In this document: one piece after another, positions 35,201 to 43,616 of the stretch
Layout: each line of letters starts with the position of its first letter
Numbering within the stretch: the first letter of the stretch is position 1
Made by a program: the position numbers and the translations under genes
Assembly (NCBI GenBank): GCA_036558645.1
Contig: DATBFG010000029.1
Coordinates: forward strand, 1-64,000
Direction of reading: 5' to 3'
From: DATBFG01 sp036558645
GTDB taxonomy: Bacteria > Acidobacteriota > Terriglobia > Terriglobales > Acidobacteriaceae
Length of the DNA: 64,000 bases
The notes under the pieces: model-generated
What the model was told of the DNA's origin: nothing
The model's input: only the letters and a program-made list of their open reading frames with translations
Database searches by the model: none

Positions 35201-35626
35201 ATTTGTTGCATACCAACCTTTCCGGCGTTACCCGATGAATGAGTTTCCTTTCCGGTCATCACTAAATAATTTGTTTGCAATGGCTTATAAGGATTCCAAT
35301 GCTGGCCCACCGCTCGTTGCCTTTCGAGCGCAGACGAGCGGGAGCTATCAGGCCGAGTCGGCATGAAAAGGAGTGTGCATTAGTTTGCACACTACCGAAT
35401 TTGTGCTTGGATAGGGTTGAGAGTCCATTTCGGTACGGTCCGTTCCATTCCGGAAGCGAAAGGCAGACCCTATGCGTGCTTGGGGTTCTTGGAGGGTGCT
35501 TCTAACCGGCAGAGTCCATTCGAGTTGGCTCTTCGTTACTCAGCAGCGAAGGTTTGGCGAAGCCCGTGCTTTTAGGTGAGGCACTGATTTCAAAGAAGTC
35601 AGCAATCAGGTTGTGAAGGAAGGGAC
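35201..35626. promoter_or_regulatory. 426-base divergent intergenic region with hairpin
   Basis: Lies between the GAF/zinc-ribbon gene (minus) and the second HTH pair (plus). No gene is supported. 35373-35379 (GTGTGCA) pairs perfectly with 35386-35392 (TGCACAC) around a 6-base loop; no T-run follows, so an operator or leader hairpin is more likely than a terminator. It sits about 235 bases before the HTH start. Confidence 0.4.
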
Positions 35627-35869
35627 ATGACGGACCTGAACGAAATCAAAATCACGCCACGGGATGAAGAAGTGCTGAAGCTGCTGGTACAAGGTTGCAG
35701 CAATAAAGAAATCGCTGAACAACTGCACATCAGTCCCCGCACAGTCAAGCAACACCTTCGGACGTTGTTTCTTCGTGCAGGTATACGAGACGGCCGAAAG
35801 CGCGTGAAGCTGGCAACTGCCATGTTTCAAAAGGAGCAAGGAGAACCATGCAACCTCGTGAACGCCTAA
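35627..35869 (+). CDS. LuxR-type HTH-only protein, member A of pair 2
   Basis: 80 residues, a complete GerE/LuxR HTH and little else: ITPRDEEVLKLLVQGCSNKE, IAEQLHISPRTVKQHLRTLF and LRAGIRDGRKRVKLATAMFQ. It shares with the 31836 protein the LFLR-G-I-x-x-G-x-KRVKLAT C-terminal variant, which is absent from the full-length regulators in this window. GGAAGGGAC precedes the ATG. The stop at 35869 lies 22 bases inside member B. There is no sensor domain, so activity would depend on a partner or dimerisation. Confidence 0.85.
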   Translation: MTDLNEIKITPRDEEVLKLLVQGCSNKEIAEQLHISPRTVKQHLRTLFLRAGIRDGRKRVKLATAMFQKEQGEPCNLVNA

Positions 35870-36123
35870 CAGCAAAAGAAGTCCAGATCGCCACCCTCGT
35901 CTGGGAAGGTCGGACGAATCGTGAAATCGCCGATCTCATGAGCACGACCGAACAGGTGGTGAAGAACTACTTGCGAAACATCTTCGACAAAATTGGAGTT
36001 TGGAGCCGCCTGGAACTGGCTCTGTATGTCGCCAGCCATGGTGGCAGGAGTTGGAGCGACGCATTGGGTCTCCGCCACGATGTGCCAGTCGCGCGATCGA
36101 CTCCGCTGGAGGCCCTAGTCTAG
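35848..36123 (+). CDS. LuxR-type HTH-only protein, member B of pair 2
   Basis: 91 residues. The HTH core is LTAKEVQIATLVWEGRTNRE, IADLMSTTEQVVKNYLRNIF and DKIGVWSRLELALYVASHGG; a 28-residue tail follows. AAGGAG lies 4 bases before ATG 35848, inside member A. The 22-base overlap with A suggests coupled translation in a fixed ratio. The recognition region TTEQVVKNYL is nearly identical to member B of pair 1, so both pairs may recognise related DNA. Confidence 0.85.
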   Translation: MQPRERLTAKEVQIATLVWEGRTNREIADLMSTTEQVVKNYLRNIFDKIGVWSRLELALYVASHGGRSWSDALGLRHDVPVARSTPLEALV

Positions 36124-36500
36124 CTTTTCGCAGATATCTGAAGGCTTGCCCTGCTCGGTTTTTGGCGGGTTATGCACAAAGGGCAATTCAATCACTGATT
36201 TCTTTCATGAAGGGACGATAGCGAGACCCCGCAGCGGTCAAGTTTTCTGGGTTGGTCGGAAGATGGGATGAGCTTTACTGCTCTATTTGTGGTGCAAGGC
36301 GCTGTGGACGCGATGCATGTCGTTGAAACGCTTGAGATCGTTCGCACCCGAAAGCGTTTGACCGGCGAGGGATAGCCTTGTAAACAAGCCCATCCGTTAT
36401 TGCGGTTTCAACAGTCGGATGGCTTGCGAAGCCGCGCGAATGGGCAGCGTTATTACGAACATCGGCCCGTCACTGGGGATCCGTCCTCTCCTTGGCGAAT
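36124..36500. other. 377-base intergenic region between HTH pair 2 and the receiver gene
   Basis: No gene, hairpin terminator or repeat that I can support. CATCCG near 36390 and CGGATG near 36415 could form a weak, widely spaced stem. It presumably carries the receiver gene's promoter. Confidence 0.4.
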
Positions 36501-36950
36501 ATGCGACCTTACTCTGGCAGAAGATTGGCTCTGGTCGTTGATGATTGTCCGCACATGCAGCGATATCTTCGCATGCTTTTGGAACTTCAGGCATGCGAGG
36601 TCGAAATCGCCGGCAATGGAGAGGATGCCATCCGTCGTGTAGAAGAGGGATGTGCGCCAGCGATCGTATTGCTGGATGTAGAAATGCCCGGCATAGGTGG
36701 TTTGAAGACGCTGCGCCACCTGCGACGCCTGCGCCCTGATTTGAAAGTGATCATGTGTTCGGGAGTTGACGATCCGCGAGTGATTCGTGATGCGACCGAA
36801 CTCGGAGCGGAAGCTTACATCACCAAGCCGGTGCATCACCTTTATCTCTCAGCAGCACTGGAGCGCTGTCTGGCGTCGAGTACACCAAGGGGTGAGACCC
36901 AAGAAAAACGAAGAACAAATCTGGTTACGATGCCAGCCCCTTCAGTGTGA
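36501..36950 (+). CDS. receiver-only response regulator (CheY-like)
   Basis: 149 residues from ATG 36501 (TTG 36492 would add three). A single receiver domain: acidic pocket in LVVDDCPHM near 15, phosphoacceptor Asp in IVLLDVEMPG near 60, Ser in IMCSGVDD near 88 and Lys in YITKPVHH near 111. No output domain is present; a 25-residue charged tail follows. It probably signals by protein contact, for example to the neighbouring regulators. No histidine kinase is in the window. Confidence 0.9.
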   Translation: MRPYSGRRLALVVDDCPHMQRYLRMLLELQACEVEIAGNGEDAIRRVEEGCAPAIVLLDVEMPGIGGLKTLRHLRRLRPDLKVIMCSGVDDPRVIRDATELGAEAYITKPVHHLYLSAALERCLASSTPRGETQEKRRTNLVTMPAPSV

Positions 36951-36977
36951 TCTTAGCCTATCGGGAGCAGAAGGAGA

Positions 36978-37829
36978 TCAGGACTTCGGCAATCGGATGC
37001 GAGGGATGGTTTGCAGGTAGGCGCGAAGCAGTTCTGAATCCTGGTCGGAGATTTCGATGAACTGCAGGCCCGCCCCGATTCCCGGGCGGCTCGTGACTAC
37101 CTTGGCCTGAACCCACAATTTGGCTTCCTGAACCCATATTGCAAGCTTTATCTTTTGGCCTTTACCAAGCGTAATTGGGGCTTCGACGTAACATCCGGCC
37201 ATTGCCAACTCCACAACGTTGCCCCTGACGGCAGGGCCCTGACCGTCGGCATGAATCTCTGCCGAATTAATGCATTTGAACCGTGGGGTTTTTCTACGCT
37301 CGGCGCCCGGGGAATGCCTGCCGTGTTCATCGACGCCGGGCTGCGGGAGCGGAAAGTCCCAGATTTGCTTGTCAGGAGTAAGATTCATGAGCCCGACTTG
37401 GTGTGCCCGGAGCGAATTGGGTTCACCCACCCATTTCACCGAGAAGCGTCCCTTTTGATTTCCATATCCGAGGCCGATGGTCTCCCCTAGCTTAAGTTCA
37501 GCCTGAACACCCGACAAAAGAACGCCATCACGACTTATGTTGAGGGTGGAGACTGTTTCTGAAAAGAGTTTCCCAGACGTATCGGTACCGAAGATCCGGA
37601 CCGAAACCTTCATTTCCTTTCGACCTTCGTGCCGCTGACCCATGCAGAGACGGATCCTCTCTCCCCTGAGAACCGTTGGGCTCGGATGGAAGGATGGTAC
37701 GTGACGGATTGGTTGCGGGGAAGTATTCATCCGCGTACCCGGAGAGTGCAGCATGAGGAAAACGCTGCAAAAACTTGCGACGACCTGGTTTAAGGGGAGT
37801 TGGGTAGGATCATAAGTGGTTGAAACCAT
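36978..37829 (-). CDS. tandem PilZ-domain protein
   Basis: 283 residues if ATG 37829 is used; the frame extends to 37997 into the divergent neighbour, and later ATGs are possible. The first PilZ-like domain has RKEMKVSVRIFG then STLNISRDGVLLSG, retaining the NxSxxG c-di-GMP motif. The second begins ERRKTPRFKCINSAEI with the Arg-rich switch, but where NxSxxG is expected it reads ELAMAGCYVE. So each domain keeps a different half of the usual ligand site. It converges on the receiver gene at 36501. A c-di-GMP effector role is inferred from family. Confidence 0.75.
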   Translation of the reverse strand: MVSTTYDPTQLPLNQVVASFCSVFLMLHSPGTRMNTSPQPIRHVPSFHPSPTVLRGERIRLCMGQRHEGRKEMKVSVRIFGTDTSGKLFSETVSTLNISRDGVLLSGVQAELKLGETIGLGYGNQKGRFSVKWVGEPNSLRAHQVGLMNLTPDKQIWDFPLPQPGVDEHGRHSPGAERRKTPRFKCINSAEIHADGQGPAVRGNVVELAMAGCYVEAPITLGKGQKIKLAIWVQEAKLWVQAKVVTSRPGIGAGLQFIEISDQDSELLRAYLQTIPRIRLPKS

Positions 37830-37922
37830 TAGCCTGGAGCCCCCTCGATGCGGAAAGTGAATTGCACCTTTCGCACAGGCAACGCCCGTGTCGTAGGTCA
37901 TTCGGGCTGCTAGGGGCGCGGA

Positions 37923-38330
37923 ATGGCTTATAAAGAAACATTCTGGATGGCGTGCGATTCGACCGAACAACTGCGAGCTGAATATGGGCCGTTCCACACG
38001 CGCAACGAGGCGGAAACCGAAGCTCGAAAACTAGGATTTCATTTCCTGCTTCGTTATGAGCATGTGATCGGCGACAACGATGATATTCAGGAAGTGCGGT
38101 GCATTTTTATCGAACTTCATCCAGAACAAGAGACACCTCGTCAAGTCCGAAAGCTGCACACACGGTGCGCGAGCTGCGGCGAATCGGCGGTCCATGATTA
38201 CTCGTGGCAGGCGGAGGTTTGGGCTGACATTCACGAGTTCGAACATATTCGACACCGGGTACGCCTTTTCGAGCAAACTCGGAGCCAGGGGTTGAAGGAA
38301 ATCTGCGACTGGCGCGATACCTGTGCTTAG
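37923..38330 (+). CDS. conserved-type small cytoplasmic protein, unknown
   Basis: 135 residues starting MAYKETFWMACDSTEQLRAE. A first half with FHTRNEAETEARKLGFHFLL suggests a small alpha/beta module of the kind that handles request/response residues. A single CASCGE (near 79-84) precedes VHDYSWQAEVWADIHEFEHI and could hold half of a metal site with nearby His residues. I do not recognise a family. It lies divergently from the tandem PilZ gene. Confidence 0.65.
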   Translation: MAYKETFWMACDSTEQLRAEYGPFHTRNEAETEARKLGFHFLLRYEHVIGDNDDIQEVRCIFIELHPEQETPRQVRKLHTRCASCGESAVHDYSWQAEVWADIHEFEHIRHRVRLFEQTRSQGLKEICDWRDTCA

Positions 38331-38403
38331 CCGAATCCTGGTGAAAAGTTTCTACCTTTTCTGCTAGTCTGATCGGCTACTTCCTGCACTCACTGCAAAG
38401 CTT

Positions 38404-38850
38404 ATGATGCTCCTCATATCTGCTGGACTGGCCCTGCTGCCTCTGCTCGCAATCGTGTGGATTGTCTTCTTCGGAGCAGTTACTACCGTAGACGGTCTAT
38501 TCACAAGCCTGATTCTTCTGGCAATTTCAGGGGTGTTCGCCCTCAACACCTTTATTGAGTTGCGCAAGGGGTCTTCGGGAAGTTCACAGTCGTTCGGCGA
38601 TTCGCGGCGCAAGTTAGTCAACGCCGGCGGCTCAGTTCAGAAAGGGCGGGTCGAGAGCGTTCAATTTTTTGAAGCTCACGTCGGACAGCCGAACAAGTCC
38701 ATCGTGGTAATTTCCGATGGAGCGAAGAATACGAATATGCTAGCTGTCGAGGGAGACGTCCGAAACGCCCTTCCGGTCGGCCGTAAGGTGGAGATCACCT
38801 TGCGAAACGAAGGAGGCAAGAATGTGCTGGTGAACGTGAATTACGCCTGA
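38404..38850 (+). CDS. two-helix membrane protein with small soluble domain
   Basis: 148 residues. Two transmembrane helices (about 3-24 and 32-53) are followed by a Ser/Gly linker and a C-terminal beta-rich domain near 75-148 (GRVESVQFFEAHVGQPNKSI, NALPVGRKVEITLRNEGG). The tail suggests a small OB- or SH3-like barrel in the cytoplasm. No ribosome site is strong. No family is recognised. It lies 144 bases before the GGDEF gene on the same strand. Confidence 0.6.
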   Translation: MMLLISAGLALLPLLAIVWIVFFGAVTTVDGLFTSLILLAISGVFALNTFIELRKGSSGSSQSFGDSRRKLVNAGGSVQKGRVESVQFFEAHVGQPNKSIVVISDGAKNTNMLAVEGDVRNALPVGRKVEITLRNEGGKNVLVNVNYA

Positions 38851-38994
38851 AGTCGTTGTTATTTGGCACGTTGGTCGAGACCCCTTGGTTACCGGCGTAA
38901 TCCCCACCGTGATTTCCCTGTTTGCCGATGTAATTTCCAGTTGAAAAATGGTAACCAGCAGTTCCGGCGTCGTTGTGCTGAGGGGAGAAGCGGG

Positions 38995-39816
38995 ATGTCT
39001 GGGTTGGCCGAAGACAGAAATGGATCTCCTACGATGTTGGCTCGGACCGAGGAGATCCAGCAACAAATTCAGCAGTTGTCAGGACGGGATCTTCAACTCT
39101 GGTCGATCGGCATCCTTGTAACCCTGGTGTTGTTAGCAGGATTTCTGTGCCTGGTGGTACCGAATCTGGTGTGGGCACAGCGCGTGATCCATTTGGATCA
39201 GGCATATCTTCCGCAACTATTCTTTGGGCTGATCTCGATGATTCTGCTTTTCAATGTCTACATCATCGGGCAAAAGGTCACGCTCAACTCGACACGACGA
39301 AAACTGATTCGCGAACTCGTGCTGAATGAACGTTTGGAGAGTCTCTCGCTAGTAGATCCGTTGACCCAAATGCTGAACAGGCGGGCAGTCGACGAACTCG
39401 TTCCGACCGAAGTTGCGCGAGCTAACCGGGTCGGTTGTAGCCTGACTTTCATGGCCATCGAGGTTAGCAACCTCGCTGCCATCAACGCGAAATATGGAAG
39501 CCTGGAGGGTGATTTTGTTCTTGTGGAATTCGCCAAGGTGCTGAAATTGGTCTTCCGCGGCGGCGACGTGGTATTTCGCCAGGCGAAGGAACAATTCCTG
39601 GTCATGATGCCCGACACTAGCGAGCGCCAGGCGGATTTCCCCATTCAACGGTTGATGCGGGAGTTGGCACAGTGGAACCGGAACAACAACAAGGCCTATG
39701 AATTGTCCGTCACCTACGCGCTGTCAACCTACGTGACTGGTGCGGATTTCGCGGATAGTCTGCGCGAAGCTGACAGAAAGCTCTTCCAGAAGAGAAATAA
39801 GCTGGCATCGGCGTAG
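38995..39816 (+). CDS. membrane GGDEF-domain protein with degenerate active site
   Basis: 273 residues from ATG 38995, which has GGGGAG 8 bases upstream. A coiled-coil-like N-terminus is followed by two helices (about 33-55 and 73-93), then a GGDEF-fold domain: SLVDPLTQMLNRRAVDELVP near 118-137, and KYGSLEGDFVLVEFAKVLK. The signature GGDEF reads AKEQF at 197-201, so the loop that binds GTP is lost. It cannot be expected to make c-di-GMP; a GTP- or protein-binding sensor role is more likely. Confidence 0.85.
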   Translation: MSGLAEDRNGSPTMLARTEEIQQQIQQLSGRDLQLWSIGILVTLVLLAGFLCLVVPNLVWAQRVIHLDQAYLPQLFFGLISMILLFNVYIIGQKVTLNSTRRKLIRELVLNERLESLSLVDPLTQMLNRRAVDELVPTEVARANRVGCSLTFMAIEVSNLAAINAKYGSLEGDFVLVEFAKVLKLVFRGGDVVFRQAKEQFLVMMPDTSERQADFPIQRLMRELAQWNRNNNKAYELSVTYALSTYVTGADFADSLREADRKLFQKRNKLASA

Positions 39817-39842
39817 ATCAAGCAACTGCAGTGACGAGAAGT

Positions 39843-40835
39843 CTAGCGGACTAAGGCCGCAGATTTCACGATGCTGCATTGAGCGGCGCCCTGCAGTGCT
39901 GCCATGTCATTCATGATGACTCGAACCGGGATCGCTTCCAACAGGTGCTGTAAACGTCCTTTCGCAACGAAAGATTGCATGAACAGTGGACCCGCAAGCT
40001 TGGAGACCATCTTGGGAGCAATACCCCCGCCGATGTAGATTCCGCCGATTGCCATTGTCTTCAGGGCCAGGTTTCCTGCCTCGGCCGCATAAATAGAGAT
40101 GAACAAGTCGAGGGCCTGTTCGCAGAGCAAACACTTGCCGGCCATCGCGGCGGTGGAGATCGCTGCGGCAGGATCGGAATGCGCCATCTGTTCAGTCAAC
40201 CATGACGGCTCGACACCGCGGCCGCTATCGCGAAGAAAGTGAAACACATTCACCAGCCCAGGGCCCGAGACAATGCGCTCGTAACTCACATGACCGAAAC
40301 GAGTTCGCAAGTAGCGGAGCAGGTCGGTTTCTAGGTCATTCCGAGGTGCAAAATCGCAATGGCCACCTTCACTGGGGAAGATGTGGTGCTGCGAGCCATC
40401 CCAATACATACCGGCTTCGCCGAGCCCAGTACCAGCCGCAATCACGGCCTGGTTTCCTTCAGGATTGCCGCGTACCTTGTTCAAGCAGACAACATCGTCA
40501 GGGCCAAGCGTGGAGATACCCCAAGCGTTCGCCTCGAGATCGTTAATTAGTATGGCGCTCGGAATCTTTATTTCATCGGCAAGCCGCTGAGATTCAATGA
40601 CCCAAGGAAGATTAGAAGCCTCGACACGACCGTTGCGAACCGGGCCAGCAATTCCGAAGCACGCAGTGTCCGGGTGCATGCCGCTGCTGGATACGTACTG
40701 GAGAACGATTTCGTCGAGACTGGAATATTCGCGGCTGGCAAAGACCGAGGCTGAAACCAGGCGAAAGTCTCCGTTAGAAACATCGAAGAACGCCAGTCTT
40801 GAGTGGGTGCCTCCGATGTCGCCAGCCAAGATCAT
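39843..40835 (-). CDS. glk: glucokinase
   Basis: ATP-dependent phosphorylation of glucose to glucose 6-phosphate. 330 residues. ILAGDIGGTHSRLAFFD is the phosphate-1 motif, INDLEANAWGI holds the catalytic Asp, and VIAAGTGLGEAGM, FPSEGGHCDFAPRN and ISGPGL match the Glk (non-ROK) family. Its ATG overlaps the stop of zwf by 4 bases, so product and consumer of glucose 6-phosphate are coupled. It is last in the operon tkt-tal-gnd-zwf-glk. Confidence 0.93.
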   Translation of the reverse strand: MILAGDIGGTHSRLAFFDVSNGDFRLVSASVFASREYSSLDEIVLQYVSSSGMHPDTACFGIAGPVRNGRVEASNLPWVIESQRLADEIKIPSAILINDLEANAWGISTLGPDDVVCLNKVRGNPEGNQAVIAAGTGLGEAGMYWDGSQHHIFPSEGGHCDFAPRNDLETDLLRYLRTRFGHVSYERIVSGPGLVNVFHFLRDSGRGVEPSWLTEQMAHSDPAAAISTAAMAGKCLLCEQALDLFISIYAAEAGNLALKTMAIGGIYIGGGIAPKMVSKLAGPLFMQSFVAKGRLQHLLEAIPVRVIMNDMAALQGAAQCSIVKSAALVR

Positions 40836-42373
40836 CTGTCGAAGTTCCTCCAGTGCCGGCCGTCACGCTCCAGCAGCTCTTCCGATTCCTTAGGTCCCCA
40901 TGTGCCGGCAGGATAGTTGGGAAAGTTACGAGGGGGGAGAGCTTTCCACACGTCTAATGCCGGATTGACGACGCACCACCCGGCCTCGACCATATCCGCA
41001 CGCTGAAACAGGGTCGCGTCGCCAATCATGCAGTCGTGAAGAAGACGCTCGTAGCCGGTGTTGGGCTGAGTCCCGAAGTAATCCCGGTACTCGAAGTTCA
41101 TATCGACGGCGCCAAGGCGCATGATCGGACCGGGCGATTTGGCGGCGAACCGAAGCGAGATACCCTCTTCCGGCTGAATGTGCAACACCAGTTGATTCGG
41201 CATCAGGTTTTCGACCGGAGTATCGCGGAACAGCACAAATGGTGCGCGGCGAAACTGGATGACAATCTGCGTATTGCGGGACGGCAGACGCTTGCCAGTG
41301 CGCAGGTAGAAGGGAACATCGGCCCATCGCCAATTGTCGATCAGCAACTTCATGGCGACGAACGTTTCGGTTTTGGAGTCGGGCGGCACGCCAGATTCGG
41401 AACGATAGGCCGGTGCGCGCTGACCGTCGATGTTACCTTCACCGTATTGTCCGCGGATCGTCTTGCTCAGGACGTCTTCATCGCTTAGAGGCTGGATGGC
41501 ATGCAGAATCTTGGCCTGCTCGTCGCGCACAGCGTCAGCATGGAACGATACAGGGGGTTCCATGGCAGTCAGGCTAATCAGCTGCATGATGTGGTTGGGA
41601 ACCATGTCGCGGAGAGCACCAGCCTTGTCGTAGTAGCTTCCGCGTTGTTCGACGCCGACCGTTTCGGCCACGGAAATCTGAATGTGATCAATATAACGGC
41701 GATTCCAGATGGGCTCAAAAATCCCATTAGCGAAACGAAACGCCAAAATGTTCTGGACGGTTTCTTTGCCGAGGTAATGATCGATGCGATAGATCTGCTT
41801 TTCTGCAGCGACCTGGAGCAGTTGCTTGTTCAGCGCCTTGGCCGACTCAATATCGTGCCCGAAGGGCTTCTCGATGATCACGCGGCGCCAGTAATGGCTG
41901 TTTTCTTCGATGAGTCCGTTTGCCGCAAGACTTTCGACAATGGGCCCAAAGAAATCTGCACCAGTAGCCAGATAAAAGAAGTAGTTGCCGCGGGTGGCAA
42001 ATTCCTGGTCCGCCTTCTCCAGCAGACCCTTCAACTTCGGGTACATCTGGGCATCGTCAAACTCGCAGGGCAGGTAGTGCATGCGCTGCGTGAACCACTT
42101 CACGAGGTCCGAGTCGAGTTGCCCTTCTACAAAGGTTTTGAGAGCATCGGCCATTTTGTCGCGGAAATCGTCGGTATTCATGGCCGTGTGCGCGACCCCA
42201 ACGATGGAAAACTCGCTTGGCAGCAATTGCAGGCGGGCAAGGTTGTATAGTGCCGGAACGAGCTTGCGCCTGGTGAGATCACCCGCCGCTCCGAAGATGA
42301 CCATGATGCAGGGATCACCGCGCTTACCTGCCTTGGGCTGGTCGGTTGCGATCGCCGTCTCGATATACGCCAT
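40832..42373 (-). CDS. zwf: glucose-6-phosphate 1-dehydrogenase
   Basis: First enzyme of the oxidative pentose phosphate branch. 513 residues. The coenzyme loop is FGAAGDLTRRKLVPALYNLA near 28-47, the active-site RIDHYLGKETVQN near 196-208 with its catalytic His, and IEKPFGHD near 169. It retains FYLRTGKRL near the C-terminal third. AAGGAC precedes the ATG. It starts 18 bases after gnd and overlaps glk by 4 bases. Confidence 0.96.
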   Translation of the reverse strand: MAYIETAIATDQPKAGKRGDPCIMVIFGAAGDLTRRKLVPALYNLARLQLLPSEFSIVGVAHTAMNTDDFRDKMADALKTFVEGQLDSDLVKWFTQRMHYLPCEFDDAQMYPKLKGLLEKADQEFATRGNYFFYLATGADFFGPIVESLAANGLIEENSHYWRRVIIEKPFGHDIESAKALNKQLLQVAAEKQIYRIDHYLGKETVQNILAFRFANGIFEPIWNRRYIDHIQISVAETVGVEQRGSYYDKAGALRDMVPNHIMQLISLTAMEPPVSFHADAVRDEQAKILHAIQPLSDEDVLSKTIRGQYGEGNIDGQRAPAYRSESGVPPDSKTETFVAMKLLIDNWRWADVPFYLRTGKRLPSRNTQIVIQFRRAPFVLFRDTPVENLMPNQLVLHIQPEEGISLRFAAKSPGPIMRLGAVDMNFEYRDYFGTQPNTGYERLLHDCMIGDATLFQRADMVEAGWCVVNPALDVWKALPPRNFPNYPAGTWGPKESEELLERDGRHWRNFDR

Positions 42374-42391
42374 TTCTTGTCCTTACCGGTA

Positions 42392-43384
42392 CTATGCGGT
42401 TTTTTTCGCCGGCACTGCCTCGACGTGTCCCCCGAATTTCTGGCGCATTGCGGACAACATCTTCTCGGCGAACGTATGTTCTTGACGTGAACGGAACCGT
42501 GTATATAAGGCTGCAGTGAGCACGTCTGCCGGTACAGCCGCCTCGACAGCTGCTTGTATGGTCCATCGTCCTTCGCCCGAGTCTTGCACGTAACCTGAGT
42601 ATTCTGACAGGGAAGGACTCTCAGTGAGAGCCATCGCAGTCAAGTCGAGCAGCCAGGAACTGACAACGCTACCTCGGCGCCAGACCTCCGCAATATCAGC
42701 GAGATTGAGGTTGTAGCGATGCTCTTCAGGTAGTTCCTTGCTCGCGGCATTTTTGAAGATATCGAATCCCTCGGCATAGGCCTGCATGAGGCCATACTCA
42801 ATACCGTTATGAACCATCTTGACGAAGTGTCCGGAGCCTGACGGGCCACAATGGATGTATCCGTCCTCGGCAGTGTCTTGTATTTTTTCCCTGCCAGGTG
42901 TGCGCGGAATATCTCCACGCCCGGGGGCCAGAGTCTTGAAGATGGCATCAAGCTGCTGAACCGCCTCTTTCGGGCCACCGATCATCATGCAATAACCGCG
43001 ATCTATGCCCCAGATGCCTCCGCTGGTGCCGACATCTACGTAATGAATGCCCTTGTCCTGCAGCTGCCTTGAACGACGGACATCATCCTTAAAGTAGGAA
43101 TTACCGCCATCAATCAGAATATCTCCGCGCTGCATGCGCTGCGCTAAGGTCTGCACCGTTTGTTCAGTTGGATCACCCGCCGGCACCATAAGCCAAGCGA
43201 TGCGAGGCTTGCCCAGCTTGGACACAAAATCATCGAGAGAAGATGAGCCGACCGCGCCCTCGCCGGTGAGCTTGCTGACGTTATCCGGACTCAAATCCGT
43301 AACAACAACTTCATGGCCACCCCGCATGAGTCGGCGTGTCATGTTAGCGCCCATCTTGCCTAAACCCACCATCCCGAGCCGCAT
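42392..43384 (-). CDS. gnd: 6-phosphogluconate dehydrogenase (decarboxylating, short GntZ/YqeC type)
   Basis: 330 residues, the short form of the family. MRLGMVGLGKMGANMTRRLM is the Rossmann start; VPAGDPTEQTV, DGGNSYFKDDVRR, VDVGTSGGIWGIDRGYCMMI (GTSGG substrate loop) and KMVHNGIEYGLMQAYAEGF (catalytic Lys and Glu) are all present. It converts 6-phosphogluconate to ribulose 5-phosphate and CO2. AAGGAG lies 6 bases before the ATG. It is 18 bases upstream of zwf. A 6-phosphogluconolactonase gene is not seen. Confidence 0.94.
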   Translation of the reverse strand: MRLGMVGLGKMGANMTRRLMRGGHEVVVTDLSPDNVSKLTGEGAVGSSSLDDFVSKLGKPRIAWLMVPAGDPTEQTVQTLAQRMQRGDILIDGGNSYFKDDVRRSRQLQDKGIHYVDVGTSGGIWGIDRGYCMMIGGPKEAVQQLDAIFKTLAPGRGDIPRTPGREKIQDTAEDGYIHCGPSGSGHFVKMVHNGIEYGLMQAYAEGFDIFKNAASKELPEEHRYNLNLADIAEVWRRGSVVSSWLLDLTAMALTESPSLSEYSGYVQDSGEGRWTIQAAVEAAVPADVLTAALYTRFRSRQEHTFAEKMLSAMRQKFGGHVEAVPAKKTA

Positions 43385-43616
43385 AGCTGCTCCTTGTAGG
43401 CTATTAAAACGTTTTTCTAAGGGTTAGTAGTCTATCGCACTGGAAGACAAAAAGGAATTTAACTCACCACGGGGCGGCGCGGAGTTACGCACGTCGCTTT
43501 GCGTTCAGGTAAGCGCAAGAGTCCAAGTCCTCGGGCCCAACAACTATGATGCGTCAAGTTTCAGCTGCCAATCACGCCGCTCTTGTGGCACAGAGGGCAT
43601 GCGATTCGGGACAGCA

